This document shows, one piece after another, positions 1-8,708 of a DNA stretch of 64,000 bases. Where the stretch lies: contig CADBWK010000004.1 of NCBI GenBank assembly GCA_902798385.1, positions 61,045-125,044 on the forward strand, read 5' to 3'. The stretch is from an uncultured Bacteroidales bacterium. Its GTDB lineage: Bacteria; Bacteroidota; Bacteroidia; Bacteroidales; Paludibacteraceae. Every line of letters begins with the position of its first letter. Position 1 is the stretch's first letter. The notes under the pieces are model-generated. The model worked only from the letters and a program-made list of their open reading frames with translations, ran no database searches and was not told the DNA's origin. The position numbers and the translations under genes were made by a program.

Positions 1-2
1 TG

Positions 3-3000
3 AGCGGTTTGCACGCTTCTGCACGCGCGCTGGCGCTGGCACACATGAAGATGCCGCTCTTTGTGATCTTTGACAATGCAGAAGCAGCACAATATCTGTA
101 CAGTGATCTGAAGGCGCTGGGCGCTGATGCCGGATTCTTTCCGGCGGCACAGAAACGCCGGGCGGTCGATGAAGCCGCGCAGATACAACGGACGGAATGC
201 CTGACTACCCTGCCCCGTATCATCGTCACCTACCCCGAGGCACTCGCAGAGCCGGTTCCGGCGAAAGAGGACTTGGCCAAACAAAGTGTGACGCTGAAGG
301 TGGGCGAAGAAGTACGTATCTCCGATTTGAGCGAGATGCTCGCTGACTTAGGCTTCGAGCGCGTGGACTTTGTGTTCCAACCCGGGCAGTATGCCGTGCG
401 TGGGTCGATCGTGGATATATACAGTTACAGCCACGACAACCCCTACCGTTTTGATTTCTTCGGCGACGAGATCGATTCGATTCGCGAGTTTGACATCGAA
501 GATCAGCTAAGTAAGGCGAAAGTAGAGAAGGCAGAGATCGTAGGAGCTAAGAGCCAAGAGTCCGAAGTCAAGAGTTATATCCCGGACTATCTGGCGGAGG
601 ATACAGTGTGGGTGAGCAATGATTGGAGCGTAGCGCGATTTAAGTTAGAGGGGTTACAGGTTACGGGTTACGAGTTACAGGAGCGAAAGACCATCGAGAT
701 AGCGGACAAGAGTACGTTTGCAGAGCACGTGAAAGTGACCTTCGAGACGATGCCTCAGCCGATCTTCCATAAGCAGTTCGATATCCTGACGGACGATCTC
801 AAGAAGCATATCGACGAAGGGTACAAGGTCTATATCTTGGCAGAGCAGCAAAAGCAGCTCGATCGTCTGAAAGCGATCTTTGAGAGTATTCAGCATTCAG
901 ATGTCAGTATTCAGTTCATCGGCATCAACGCGACGCTGCACGAAGGATTTGTGGATCGGGGGTTGAAGATTTGCTGTTATACCGACCACCAGATCTTCGA
1001 GCGCTACCACCGCGTGACGATGGCAAGCGAGAACGCACGACGTGGCAAAGCGATCATCACGTTAAGGGAGATCAACCAGTTGCAGATCGGCGACTACGTG
1101 GTGCATAGCGATCACGGAATTGCGAAGTTCGGCGGATTGGTAACAACGCCGGTGAACGGCAAACCGCAAGAGATGATCAAACTCAACTACCGCGACGGCG
1201 CGAACGTGTTTGTGAGTATCCATAACCTGCACCGCATCAGCAAGTACAAAGGTCGTGAGGGTTCAGAGCCTACGATCGCACGACTCGGAAGCGGTGCGTG
1301 GGAACGACTCAAGGAGCGCACGAAGGATAAGGTTAAGGATATCGCCCGCGATTTGATACGTCTCTACGCGACGCGCAAACAGCAGAAAGGTTTTGCGTAC
1401 TCGCCCGACGGATATATGCAGCACGAGTTGGAGGCATCGTTCTTGTACGAGGACACACCCGATCAGGCAAAGGCCACCGCAGAGGTTAAACGCGATTTGG
1501 AGAGTCCGATGCCGATGGATCGCCTTGTGTGCGGTGACGTAGGTTTTGGTAAGACCGAAGTAGCGATGCGCGCGGCGTTTAAGGTTGCGACAGACGGCAA
1601 ACAAGTAGCCGTACTCGTGCCGACGACCGTCTTGGCGTTGCAGCACTACAACACCTTCACGGAGCGAATGAAGAACCTACCGGTACGGATCGAGTACCTC
1701 AGCCGACTCAAGTCCGCAAAAGAGATCAAAGAGATCTTGGCAGACCTGGAAGCAGGGAAGATCGATATCCTCATCGGTACGCACAAACTGATCGGCAAGA
1801 GTGTCAAATGGCACGATCTGGGTTTGCTCATCATCGACGAAGAACAGAAGTTCGGTGTGGCAGCCAAAGAGAAGCTGAAGAGCCTGCGCGCGAACGTCGA
1901 TGTACTGACACTGACAGCAACCCCGATTCCGAGAACGCTTCAGTTCTCGCTCTTGGGTGCACGCGACTTGAGTATCATGACCACCCCGCCGCCGAACAGG
2001 TATCCCGTTCAGACGGAGTTAATCACGGTGGACGACGAAGACATCATCAAAGAGGCGATCGAGCTCGAGATGGCGCGTAACGGACAGGTGTTCATCGTCA
2101 ACAACCGCATTGAGATGCTGCCGCGTATCGAGCATAAGATACAGAAATTATGTCCCGAAGCACGTATCATCACAGCGCACGGACAGTTGCCGGCAGGAGA
2201 GATGGAAGAACGATTGGAAGCGTTTATCAACTACGATTTCGATATCTTGATATCCACGACTATCATCGAGTCGGGCGTCGATATACCGAACGTGAATACG
2301 ATCCTCATCTTCAGTGCAAACAAATACGGCCTCGCGGACTTACATCAACTGCGCGGGCGTGTAGGGCGCTCGAACCGCAAGGCATATTGCTACCTGATTG
2401 CACCGGAGAAAGAACTGTTGACCGAAGATGCAAGGCGGCGTCTGGAAGCCTTGAGTACGTTTGCTGAACTTGGCGCAGGATTCAACCTCGCGATGCAAGA
2501 TCTGGATATCCGCGGCGCAGGAAACATGTTAGGCTCCGAGCAGTCAGGCTTTATTGCCGACTTGGGCTACGAGACCTATCAGCGGATATTGAACGAGGCG
2601 GTGGAGGAACTGAAGGAGGAAGAAGGGTTAACGAGTGAAGGAATGAACGAGTTAACGAATGAAGGAGGCAAGCACCTCTGGTGTCAGGATGCGCAGTTGG
2701 AGACGGATATCGCGGTTTGTTTCCCGACGGATTATATCGAGAACATATCGGAGCGTATCACCCTCTACCGCGAGTTGGACGGCATCCGCAGCGAGGAACA
2801 GTTATTGGACTTCCGTAAGAAGCTGATCGACCGTTTCGGTGTACTGCCCGAACCGGCGGAAGAACTGCTCGAAGTGGTACGTTTGCGTTGGCTCTGTTGC
2901 CGTTTGGGGGTAGAGAAGATATTACTCAAGGGCGAACGAATGACGCTGTACCTCATACAACACAAAGATGCCTACTGGCAGTCGGAGATGTTCGGCAATA

Positions 3001-3167
3001 TCGTTCAGTATGCCGTCACGCGCCCCGAGCGATGCTTACTGCATGAAGAGAAAGACAAGAAAGGTCTGCCGACCGGTCGACGGATGGTGACCATCACGAA
3101 TGTAAAAACGATTAACGGAGCAATAACACTGCTCTCGAAGATCGAAAGAAACGAAATAGGAAATTAA
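3..3167 (+). CDS. mfd: Transcription-repair coupling factor Mfd, 5'-partial
   Basis: Mfd is a DNA translocase that displaces RNA polymerase stalled at lesions and recruits UvrA. The reading frame is already open at the window edge and its first residues (SGLHASARALAL) match the interior of the N-terminal UvrB-like module, so the true start lies upstream; I estimate a few tens of residues are missing. The TTG at position 9 is not a credible start. In order come the UvrB-homology region, the RNA-polymerase-interacting domain (HSDHGIAKFGG near residue 365), the helicase core with Walker A GFGKT (about residue 515) and the DEEQ box (about 610), RecG-like motifs including the QLRGRVGR region, and the C-terminal TRCF domain. 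Two short tandem-repeat tracts sit in loops (7-bp units at 644-681, 8-bp units at 2626-2664). kdsB starts 5 bp after the stop. Confidence 0.97.
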   Translation, partial: SGLHASARALALAHMKMPLFVIFDNAEAAQYLYSDLKALGADAGFFPAAQKRRAVDEAAQIQRTECLTTLPRIIVTYPEALAEPVPAKEDLAKQSVTLKVGEEVRISDLSEMLADLGFERVDFVFQPGQYAVRGSIVDIYSYSHDNPYRFDFFGDEIDSIREFDIEDQLSKAKVEKAEIVGAKSQESEVKSYIPDYLAEDTVWVSNDWSVARFKLEGLQVTGYELQERKTIEIADKSTFAEHVKVTFETMPQPIFHKQFDILTDDLKKHIDEGYKVYILAEQQKQLDRLKAIFESIQHSDVSIQFIGINATLHEGFVDRGLKICCYTDHQIFERYHRVTMASENARRGKAIITLREINQLQIGDYVVHSDHGIAKFGGLVTTPVNGKPQEMIKLNYRDGANVFVSIHNLHRISKYKGREGSEPTIARLGSGAWERLKERTKDKVKDIARDLIRLYATRKQQKGFAYSPDGYMQHELEASFLYEDTPDQAKATAEVKRDLESPMPMDRLVCGDVGFGKTEVAMRAAFKVATDGKQVAVLVPTTVLALQHYNTFTERMKNLPVRIEYLSRLKSAKEIKEILADLEAGKIDILIGTHKLIGKSVKWHDLGLLIIDEEQKFGVAAKEKLKSLRANVDVLTLTATPIPRTLQFSLLGARDLSIMTTPPPNRYPVQTELITVDDEDIIKEAIELEMARNGQVFIVNNRIEMLPRIEHKIQKLCPEARIITAHGQLPAGEMEERLEAFINYDFDILISTTIIESGVDIPNVNTILIFSANKYGLADLHQLRGRVGRSNRKAYCYLIAPEKELLTEDARRRLEALSTFAELGAGFNLAMQDLDIRGAGNMLGSEQSGFIADLGYETYQRILNEAVEELKEEEGLTSEGMNELTNEGGKHLWCQDAQLETDIAVCFPTDYIENISERITLYRELDGIRSEEQLLDFRKKLIDRFGVLPEPAEELLEVVRLRWLCCRLGVEKILLKGERMTLYLIQHKDAYWQSEMFGNIVQYAVTRPERCLLHEEKDKKGLPTGRRMVTITNVKTINGAITLLSKIERNEIGN
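644..681 (+). repeat. Heptanucleotide tract in mfd
   Basis: Four consecutive 7-bp units (GTTACAG, GTTACGG, GTTACGA, GTTACAG, from 653) preceded by a GTTAGAG-like unit lie in frame inside mfd, in a poorly conserved part of the N-terminal half. The frame is kept throughout. One of about 25 such tracts in this window. Confidence 0.75.
2626..2668 (+). repeat. Octanucleotide-like tract in mfd
   Basis: Units GAGTGAAG, GAATGAAC, GAGTTAAC and GAATGAAG follow each other at 2633-2664, an 8-bp period. They encode a Glu/Asn/Thr-rich loop just before the conserved C-terminal TRCF domain, a place where Mfd orthologues vary in length. Confidence 0.6.
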
Positions 3168-3172
3168 CATAT

Positions 3173-3922
3173 ATGAAATTTATTGGAATCATACCGGCTC
3201 GTTACGGGTCGACCCGCTTCCCGGGTAAGCCGCTGGCGGAGATCTGCGGCAAGACCGTCATTCGTCGTGTGTACGAGCAGTCGAAATTGGCGCTGGACAC
3301 CGTTGTGGTGGCTACCGATGACGAGCGTATCTACAATGACGTAGAGTCGTTTGGCGGTAAGGTCGTTATGACACGTGCCGATCATAAGTGCGGGACCGAC
3401 CGTTGTCTGGAAGCCTACGAAGCCATCACTACTCCCTTCTGGCGCGAGCAGAACGATAAAGATACGGTGATCATCAATATCCAAGGCGATGAACCCTTCA
3501 TTCAGCCGGAGCAGATAGAAACGCTCATGGCTTGTTTTAACGACGAGAACACGGACATCGCTACGCTCGTTCGGCCGTTCACCGATAAGGACAGCCAAGA
3601 GGCTTTGGAGAATGTCAATACGCCGAAGGTGCAGTGGGACAAAGCAACCCATGTAGCGCAGATGTTCAGCCGCAAGGTCATTGCCTGTGCGGACGGGACA
3701 CATTACCGACACATAGGTATCTACGCCTACCGCGCTGATGTATTGGAGAAGATCACCAAACTGCCGCAAAGTCCGCTGGAGATAGAAGAGCGGCTGGAGC
3801 AGTTACGTTGGCTCGAGAACGGATACCGTATCCGCGTAGGTGTCACCGACACCAAGACCATCGGTATCGATACACCGGAAGATCTGCAACAAGCTATCGA
3901 ATGGTATAAACTCAATGGATAA
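3173..3922 (+). CDS. kdsB: 3-deoxy-manno-octulosonate cytidylyltransferase
   Basis: KdsB activates Kdo as CMP-Kdo for the inner core of lipopolysaccharide (CTP + Kdo gives CMP-Kdo + PPi) in the cytoplasm. At 249 aa it has the usual family length. The N-terminal nucleotide-binding signature IIPARYGSTRFPGKPL is intact, as are the CGTDR motif near residue 85, the NIQGDEP motif near 103 and the GIDTPEDL end. The ATG at 3173 is 5 bp downstream of the mfd stop, so the two are probably cotranscribed. Nothing abnormal is seen. Confidence is high because the whole length aligns with the known family pattern. Confidence 0.97.
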   Translation: MKFIGIIPARYGSTRFPGKPLAEICGKTVIRRVYEQSKLALDTVVVATDDERIYNDVESFGGKVVMTRADHKCGTDRCLEAYEAITTPFWREQNDKDTVIINIQGDEPFIQPEQIETLMACFNDENTDIATLVRPFTDKDSQEALENVNTPKVQWDKATHVAQMFSRKVIACADGTHYRHIGIYAYRADVLEKITKLPQSPLEIEERLEQLRWLENGYRIRVGVTDTKTIGIDTPEDLQQAIEWYKLNG

Positions 3923-3954
3923 CAAAAATATTAACCTTTAAAAAACACAACATT

Positions 3955-4674
3955 ATGGCAAAAGAAAATTGTCCTACCCCGCACATTGGTGCGCAGTACG
4001 GAGAGATTGCAAAAACGATGATCATGGCAGGTGACCCGCTGCGTGCTAAACTGATGGCAGAGCGTTATCTGGAGAACCCTGTACAAGTAAACAACGTACG
4101 TGGCATGCTCGGTTTCACCGGCACGTACAAAGGGAAGAAAGTAACCGTGATGGGGCATGGTATGGGTATTCCGTCTATCGGCATCTACACCTACGAGTTG
4201 TTTAATTTCTATGATGTAGAGACCATCATCCGCGTAGGTTCATGCGGCGCTCGTCAGATGTACGTCAACCTCGGTGACCTCGTGATCGCACAAGGTAGTT
4301 GCACCGATAGCAATTGGGATGCACAATACAATCTCCCGGGGCATTATGCACCGATCGCTGACTTCACCCTCTGCCGCAAAGCCGTAGAGGCAGCCGAGAA
4401 ACGCGGATACAAATATCACGTAGGTAATGTCTTCTCCGCAGATATCTTCTACTGCGAAGACGAGCGTAAGGCTAACTGGACGAAGATGGGTGTGTTGGCA
4501 GACGAGATGGAAGCTCCGTCGCTGTATATGAACGCAGCACGTGCCGGCAAGAAAGCCCTCGTGATCTGCACGGTTAGTGATCATATCCTGACCGGCGAAG
4601 CAACCACTGCTGAGCAACGTCAGAACTCGTTCACCAACATGATGGACGTAGCATTCGATATCATCGCTGAATGA
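3955..4674 (+). CDS. deoD: Purine-nucleoside phosphorylase, DeoD type
   Basis: DeoD cleaves purine (deoxy)nucleosides with phosphate to free base and (deoxy)ribose-1-phosphate for salvage. The 239-aa chain shows the hexameric DeoD pattern: an N-terminal PHIGAQYGEIA segment, MAGDPLRAK phosphate loop near residue 23, GHGMGIPS near 62, the RVGSCG motif near 87, and the DEMEAPSLY region with the VSDH base-binding segment at the C-terminal end. A 32-bp gap separates it from kdsB, and its stop overlaps the start of the next gene by 4 bp (ATGA), which suggests translational coupling with an unrelated outer-membrane gene. Confidence 0.96.
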   Translation: MAKENCPTPHIGAQYGEIAKTMIMAGDPLRAKLMAERYLENPVQVNNVRGMLGFTGTYKGKKVTVMGHGMGIPSIGIYTYELFNFYDVETIIRVGSCGARQMYVNLGDLVIAQGSCTDSNWDAQYNLPGHYAPIADFTLCRKAVEAAEKRGYKYHVGNVFSADIFYCEDERKANWTKMGVLADEMEAPSLYMNAARAGKKALVICTVSDHILTGEATTAEQRQNSFTNMMDVAFDIIAE

Positions 4675-5426
4675 GAAAACCCCTTTTAATATTGGTATTA
4701 GCCCTTCTGCCCTTGAGTCTTGTGGCTCAAGAGCAGGAGGCTGCCGATGCCGCGCCGGCAAAAGAGACAAAGGCTAAAGAGAGCAAGTCCCGCAGTGCCT
4801 CGGAGATCTTCACAGGTTTCAGTGGAGGTATGTTACTGCACGGCGGCTATCTATTCTCTGACGACCCGAGAAAGGTCTTCAGTAACACGGGTTTGGGTAG
4901 TGAGGACTATATCAAAGGTCTGCCTAAGTCCGGTTTTACGATGGGTTTGGGTGGTTTACTACGCGTACACCTGATCAATCATCTTCACGTAGGCGCAGAG
5001 GGCTTTGTGAGTACGATGCCGCTGATGGGTACCGGATCGAATATCCGTACCGGCTGGGGCGGTGCTTTCTGCGATTTCTACACCAACTGGGGTAAGGTTC
5101 GTCCGTTGGCCGGCATGACCATCGGTGGCGGTTCGATGAAGCGTCTGTACGTACCGGACCAGGCCGAAGGCGTGGATTTCGCCACAGCCGACAGCACCCA
5201 CTACAATGCGTCTTACACCAAGACGCCGTTCTTCTTCCTTGACCCATATGTCGGTCTGGAGATAGGACTCAACGGCCATATGGCCATCATGATCCGTATT
5301 GACTACATGCTGCCCTTCGGTAAGTCCCGAAGCGGTTTGGCAGAGAATGTCAAATGGAGCAATTTTATGACGCCGAGCGGACCGAGACTGTATATCGGTA
5401 TTATGTTTGGCAAGCTGAAGAAGTAG
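4671..5426 (+). CDS. Predicted outer-membrane beta-barrel protein, unknown function
   Basis: This 251-aa protein begins with a clear signal peptide (MRKPLLILVLALLPLSLVAQ), followed by an Ala/Lys/Glu-rich mature N-terminus of about 25 residues. After it come alternating glycine- and aromatic-rich segments such as GFSGGMLLHGGYLF and KSGFTMGLGGLL that look like amphipathic barrel strands; the chain ends MFGKLKK rather than with a terminal aromatic. I do not recognise a named family. It overlaps deoD by 4 bp and precedes yidC by 21 bp. An 8- to 10-strand porin-like or OmpW/OmpA-barrel-like fold is my best guess; this is inference from composition only. Confidence 0.6.
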   Translation: MRKPLLILVLALLPLSLVAQEQEAADAAPAKETKAKESKSRSASEIFTGFSGGMLLHGGYLFSDDPRKVFSNTGLGSEDYIKGLPKSGFTMGLGGLLRVHLINHLHVGAEGFVSTMPLMGTGSNIRTGWGGAFCDFYTNWGKVRPLAGMTIGGGSMKRLYVPDQAEGVDFATADSTHYNASYTKTPFFFLDPYVGLEIGLNGHMAIMIRIDYMLPFGKSRSGLAENVKWSNFMTPSGPRLYIGIMFGKLKK

Positions 5427-5447
5427 AAAACAAAACAACATAGATAA

Positions 5448-7313
5448 ATGGATAAAAATACATGGATCGGCTTTCTTTTGATAGCCGCAATTATTGTGGG
5501 CTTCACGATGCTCAACCGCCCTTCTAAAGAAGAACTGGCGGAACGTAAGCGCGTACAGGATTCGATTGCCTTCGCTCAAACAGCGTTGATCGAGGCACAA
5601 CGCCTGGCGGACTCTGTCAGCATGGCATCAGGTGAAGCGGTTCCGGCAGAGCAACAACCGGTGGTCGAAGAGACCAGACCGGCGGAACAATGGGTACAAT
5701 TAGAGAATGAACATTTGCGCCTGACGCTCTCTTCGTACGGTGGCGCTATTCAACGGGCCGAGTTATTGGACTATCACGCTTCAGGCGACAGCATCAACCC
5801 GCTGTGTCTGTTCCGCGCGAACGAGTCAGCGTTCGGATTTACCCTCATCACGATCAACAACCGTATCCTGCAAACGTCTAAGCTCATCTTCACGCCCGTC
5901 GAGAGCGATGCGCCGAACAAAGCCATCATGCGTTGGCAGGGTGCTTCGGAAGATGCATGGCTCGACTTCGTGTATGAGTTGTCGGAGGATTACATGGTGC
6001 ATCTTGCCCTCGTGCCGCATAACATGCAGAGCGAGCTGGCGCAGAACATCAACTCGCTCGAACTTCAATGGCGTCAACTCATTCCGCAACAGGAGCAGGG
6101 ACGCAAGTTCGAGGAGCGTTATGCCCAACTGCAGTATATGCTCGTGGGCGGCGAGATGGAGAAGCTAAGCGAGAGTAAAGACGACAGTGAGAAAGAATCT
6201 GCACGGGTCAAATGGATCGGTTATAAAGATCAGTTCTTCTCTACCGTCCTCATCGCCGATGACGCGTTCTCTTCGTCAGAATTTCACTCTACCCTTCAGG
6301 GTAAGCACTCGGGCTACGTCAAGGAGTATAATACCCATACCTCCGTACCTTTTGATTTGACAGGCAAGACCCAAACGGGTTTCCGTCTCTATATGGGACC
6401 GAACCATTATCATACCCTCAAGGCCTACGACGACGGTGTAGCCAAAGAAGATCGTTTGTATCTCAATAAACTCGTGCCGCTGGGATGGAAGATCGTCAGC
6501 TGGATCAACACGGCATTGGTTATTCCGATGTTTGATTTGTTCACCGGTTGGGGCTTACATATCGGTATTGTGATTCTGCTGATGACCATCGTCATCAAAC
6601 TCATCATCCTGCCGTTCGTATTCGTAAGTTACAAATCGAGCGCGAAGATGCGCGTGTTGAGACCGCAGATTGAGGAGATCAATGCCAAGTTCCCGGCTGA
6701 GAAGATGCAGGAGCGTCAACAAGCGACGATGCAACTCTACCAGCAAGCGGGTGTAAGTCCGATGAGCGGCTGTCTTCCAATGTTGTTCCAGTTCCCGGTT
6801 TTGATGGCCATGTTCTGGTTCCTGCCGACGGCTATCGAGTTACGTGGTAAATCGCTGTGGTGGGCAGATGACCTCTCGACCTACGATGCCATCCTTCATT
6901 GGAACTTTAACATCCCCCTGTTGGGTGATCACCTGTCTTTGTTCTGCTTACTGATGACGATCTGTAACTTCGGTTACACCTATATCACGATGCAGTCTCA
7001 GGCGACTGACCCGAACATGAAGTTCATGAAGTACATGATGTACGCCATGCCGCTGATGTTCCTCTTCATCTTCAATGACTATGCCGCAGGTCTGAGTTAC
7101 TACTACCTGCTGTCCTTGTTCATCACCATCCTCCAGACCATGATCTTCCGTTGGAGTATCGACGATCAGAAACTGCTCAAGGAGATGGAAGAGAACAAAA
7201 AGAAAAAAGCCGGGAAACCTAAGTCCGGCTTTATGGAGCGTTTGGAGAAGATGCAACGCGAGCAACAACGCTTAGCCCGCGAGCAAGCCAAAGCGGCTAA
7301 TAAGCGACGCTAA
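5448..7313 (+). CDS. yidC: Membrane protein insertase YidC
   Basis: YidC inserts and folds inner-membrane proteins, alone or with SecYEG. The 621-aa chain has the Gram-negative layout: an N-terminal transmembrane helix (WIGFLLIAAIIVGFTML, residues 5-21), a large periplasmic beta-sandwich domain to about residue 345, then the conserved insertase core with helices around WINTALVIPMFDLF, the cytoplasmic hairpin rich in charged residues (KMRVLRPQIEEINAKF), and the QFPVLMAMFWFLP helix. The C-terminal tail is Lys/Arg-rich as expected for ribosome contact. Its last 42 bp overlap the 3' end of the convergent gene at 7272-7769. Confidence 0.97.
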   Translation: MDKNTWIGFLLIAAIIVGFTMLNRPSKEELAERKRVQDSIAFAQTALIEAQRLADSVSMASGEAVPAEQQPVVEETRPAEQWVQLENEHLRLTLSSYGGAIQRAELLDYHASGDSINPLCLFRANESAFGFTLITINNRILQTSKLIFTPVESDAPNKAIMRWQGASEDAWLDFVYELSEDYMVHLALVPHNMQSELAQNINSLELQWRQLIPQQEQGRKFEERYAQLQYMLVGGEMEKLSESKDDSEKESARVKWIGYKDQFFSTVLIADDAFSSSEFHSTLQGKHSGYVKEYNTHTSVPFDLTGKTQTGFRLYMGPNHYHTLKAYDDGVAKEDRLYLNKLVPLGWKIVSWINTALVIPMFDLFTGWGLHIGIVILLMTIVIKLIILPFVFVSYKSSAKMRVLRPQIEEINAKFPAEKMQERQQATMQLYQQAGVSPMSGCLPMLFQFPVLMAMFWFLPTAIELRGKSLWWADDLSTYDAILHWNFNIPLLGDHLSLFCLLMTICNFGYTYITMQSQATDPNMKFMKYMMYAMPLMFLFIFNDYAAGLSYYYLLSLFITILQTMIFRWSIDDQKLLKEMEENKKKKAGKPKSGFMERLEKMQREQQRLAREQAKAANKRR

Positions 7314-7769
7314 CTCATTGTCCACGAGGGCTTGTCCCTCGTCGGACAAGGTCACGCCGTCTTGCTCGAGCAGTTGCTCGTAATGATCACTGGCGAGCAT
7401 CGGGGAAGTGATGTCGATGATATGAACACATTGCGTAGCCGCCAGACGGAAGAGCAAGAGGTTATACAACTCATGCATATTACGCAGCCGCTCAGTCTTA
7501 CCGCCTAACCAGAACAAAAGGTTCTTGCGTTCCTGCATCGACATACCGCGCGTGATAAAGGCGAAGAAGCGATTCTCGTCCATAATGGGCAGACTAACCA
7601 ATACCGGTTCATGACCATTCGCGCGTGCCTGCGCGATCTTATTAATATATAATGCCTTATAGGCAACCAAATCCATCTTGGGCTCGTGGTGATCACCGGG
7701 ATTAGCGGCAATCGCTTTCCAATCATACAACAAACCACTCTCAGGTTGAATAATAACAGTCTTGTCCAT
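7272..7769 (-). CDS. Divergent SGNH-hydrolase-like protein
   Basis: The 165-aa protein (start MDKTVIIQ, chosen because the upstream in-frame Met lies across the promoter) resembles the C-terminal half of a GDSL/SGNH family seen in other bacteria: a segment VLVSLPIMDENRFFAFITRG, then FWLGG, then a YN helix, an IIDITSPML strand and a final DGVTLSDEGQ block. In the related family the last block reads DGxHPNxxGH; here the His is Thr/Leu, and no N-terminal GDS motif is present. It is therefore probably catalytically inactive or a trimmed domain. The start has a strong promoter (7796-7826). The family link is from memory and only moderately certain. Confidence 0.55.
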   Translation of the reverse strand: MDKTVIIQPESGLLYDWKAIAANPGDHHEPKMDLVAYKALYINKIAQARANGHEPVLVSLPIMDENRFFAFITRGMSMQERKNLLFWLGGKTERLRNMHELYNLLLFRLAATQCVHIIDITSPMLASDHYEQLLEQDGVTLSDEGQALVDNELASLISRFGLLAG

Positions 7770-7795
7770 AGTTGTAGTATTTTTTAAATTCGGTG

Positions 7796-7826
7796 CAAAA
7801 TTACTGCTTTTAACGAAGGTACGCAA
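7796..7826 (-). promoter_or_regulatory. Bacteroidota-type promoter for the SGNH-like gene
   Basis: On the minus strand TAATTTTG (7796-7803) forms the -7 box and TTG (7824-7826) the -33 box with a 20-nt gap. The spacer ends GCAG, as in several other promoters here. The start codon is about 27 nt downstream. Confidence 0.65.
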
Positions 7827-7904
7827 CTAATTGTGACAAGTGACAAAAAAGTATGACCAAATTAGTCGTTTTGATGACTAAAATCAAAATATAGGGATAA
7901 AAAA

Positions 7905-8705
7905 ATGAATAATTCGCATTTCGTCACACGCTCTTTGGTGTCCGTTACGACCCTACTTTTGCATGTATTTGCGATGCCGGTATTCTTCTTGGGCTTCCTG
8001 CTCATCTATGAGAGTGCCTGGATGACCCGTTTCTTGGATACCGGTTTAGGAACGATATTTAATGTATTGATGCTGACGAGTATTCTCATCGGTGTAGTGG
8101 GTATCTCCCGGATCGTCATGACGACTGTCGGAAGAAACATCCGACTCAGTTGGTGGAGATATGTGTTATGGAGCTTCGGAGAGGTGTTTGTCTTCTCGTG
8201 CTTCGCAGCATTATACATGGCGCTCATCTACGGGGATTACGGTTATTTCCCTGCCTTAGGCGAGTGCCTGCGTCTTTCTTTTGCTACACTCAGTTATCCG
8301 TACATCATCTTTGCGTTGCTCATCCCGCTCATCAGTCCGGACGAGGAAGAGGTGGCAGAAGAGGACTTGGTGCGTTTTACAGACAGCACCGGACGCTTAA
8401 AACTGGTCATTGCGCATGACGTCATTCTCTATGTAGAAGCACAGGAAAACTACGTGTCTATCCGTTATATGGAAGGCGAGAAACAGAAAGACTACTCCTT
8501 ACGTCAGTCAATGAAGGGTATCGAAGAGTTGATGGCAAAGCACGGTATTATCCGCTGCCAGCGTTCGTACTTCGTCAACCCTCGTCACGTGACCGTACTG
8601 CGTAGAGATAAAGAAGGATTTATCCAAGCCGAATTGGATATCAACGGCAGTAAGCCGGTGCCCGTTTCGCCGAAGTACTACGAGCAGTTGAGCAAGATGC
8701 TGTAG
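7905..8705 (+). CDS. Membrane-anchored LytTR-family transcriptional regulator
   Basis: A 266-aa protein with four predicted transmembrane helices in its first ~145 residues (for example LLHVFAMPVFFLGFLLIY, IFNVLMLTSILIGVVGI, YVLWSFGEVFVFSCFAALYMALIY and YPYIIFALLIPLI), a short acidic linker (SPDEEEVAEED), and a C-terminal LytTR DNA-binding domain (about 160-266) with the typical IAHDVILYVEAQENYVSIRY start, the IIRCQRSYFVNPRHV core and a final PVPVSPKYYEQLSKML. No receiver domain is present, so it would act as a one-component membrane-bound regulator. It is transcribed alone between two minus-strand genes. Targets cannot be read from the sequence. Confidence 0.85.
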   Translation: MNNSHFVTRSLVSVTTLLLHVFAMPVFFLGFLLIYESAWMTRFLDTGLGTIFNVLMLTSILIGVVGISRIVMTTVGRNIRLSWWRYVLWSFGEVFVFSCFAALYMALIYGDYGYFPALGECLRLSFATLSYPYIIFALLIPLISPDEEEVAEEDLVRFTDSTGRLKLVIAHDVILYVEAQENYVSIRYMEGEKQKDYSLRQSMKGIEELMAKHGIIRCQRSYFVNPRHVTVLRRDKEGFIQAELDINGSKPVPVSPKYYEQLSKML

Positions 8706-8708
8706 GGG

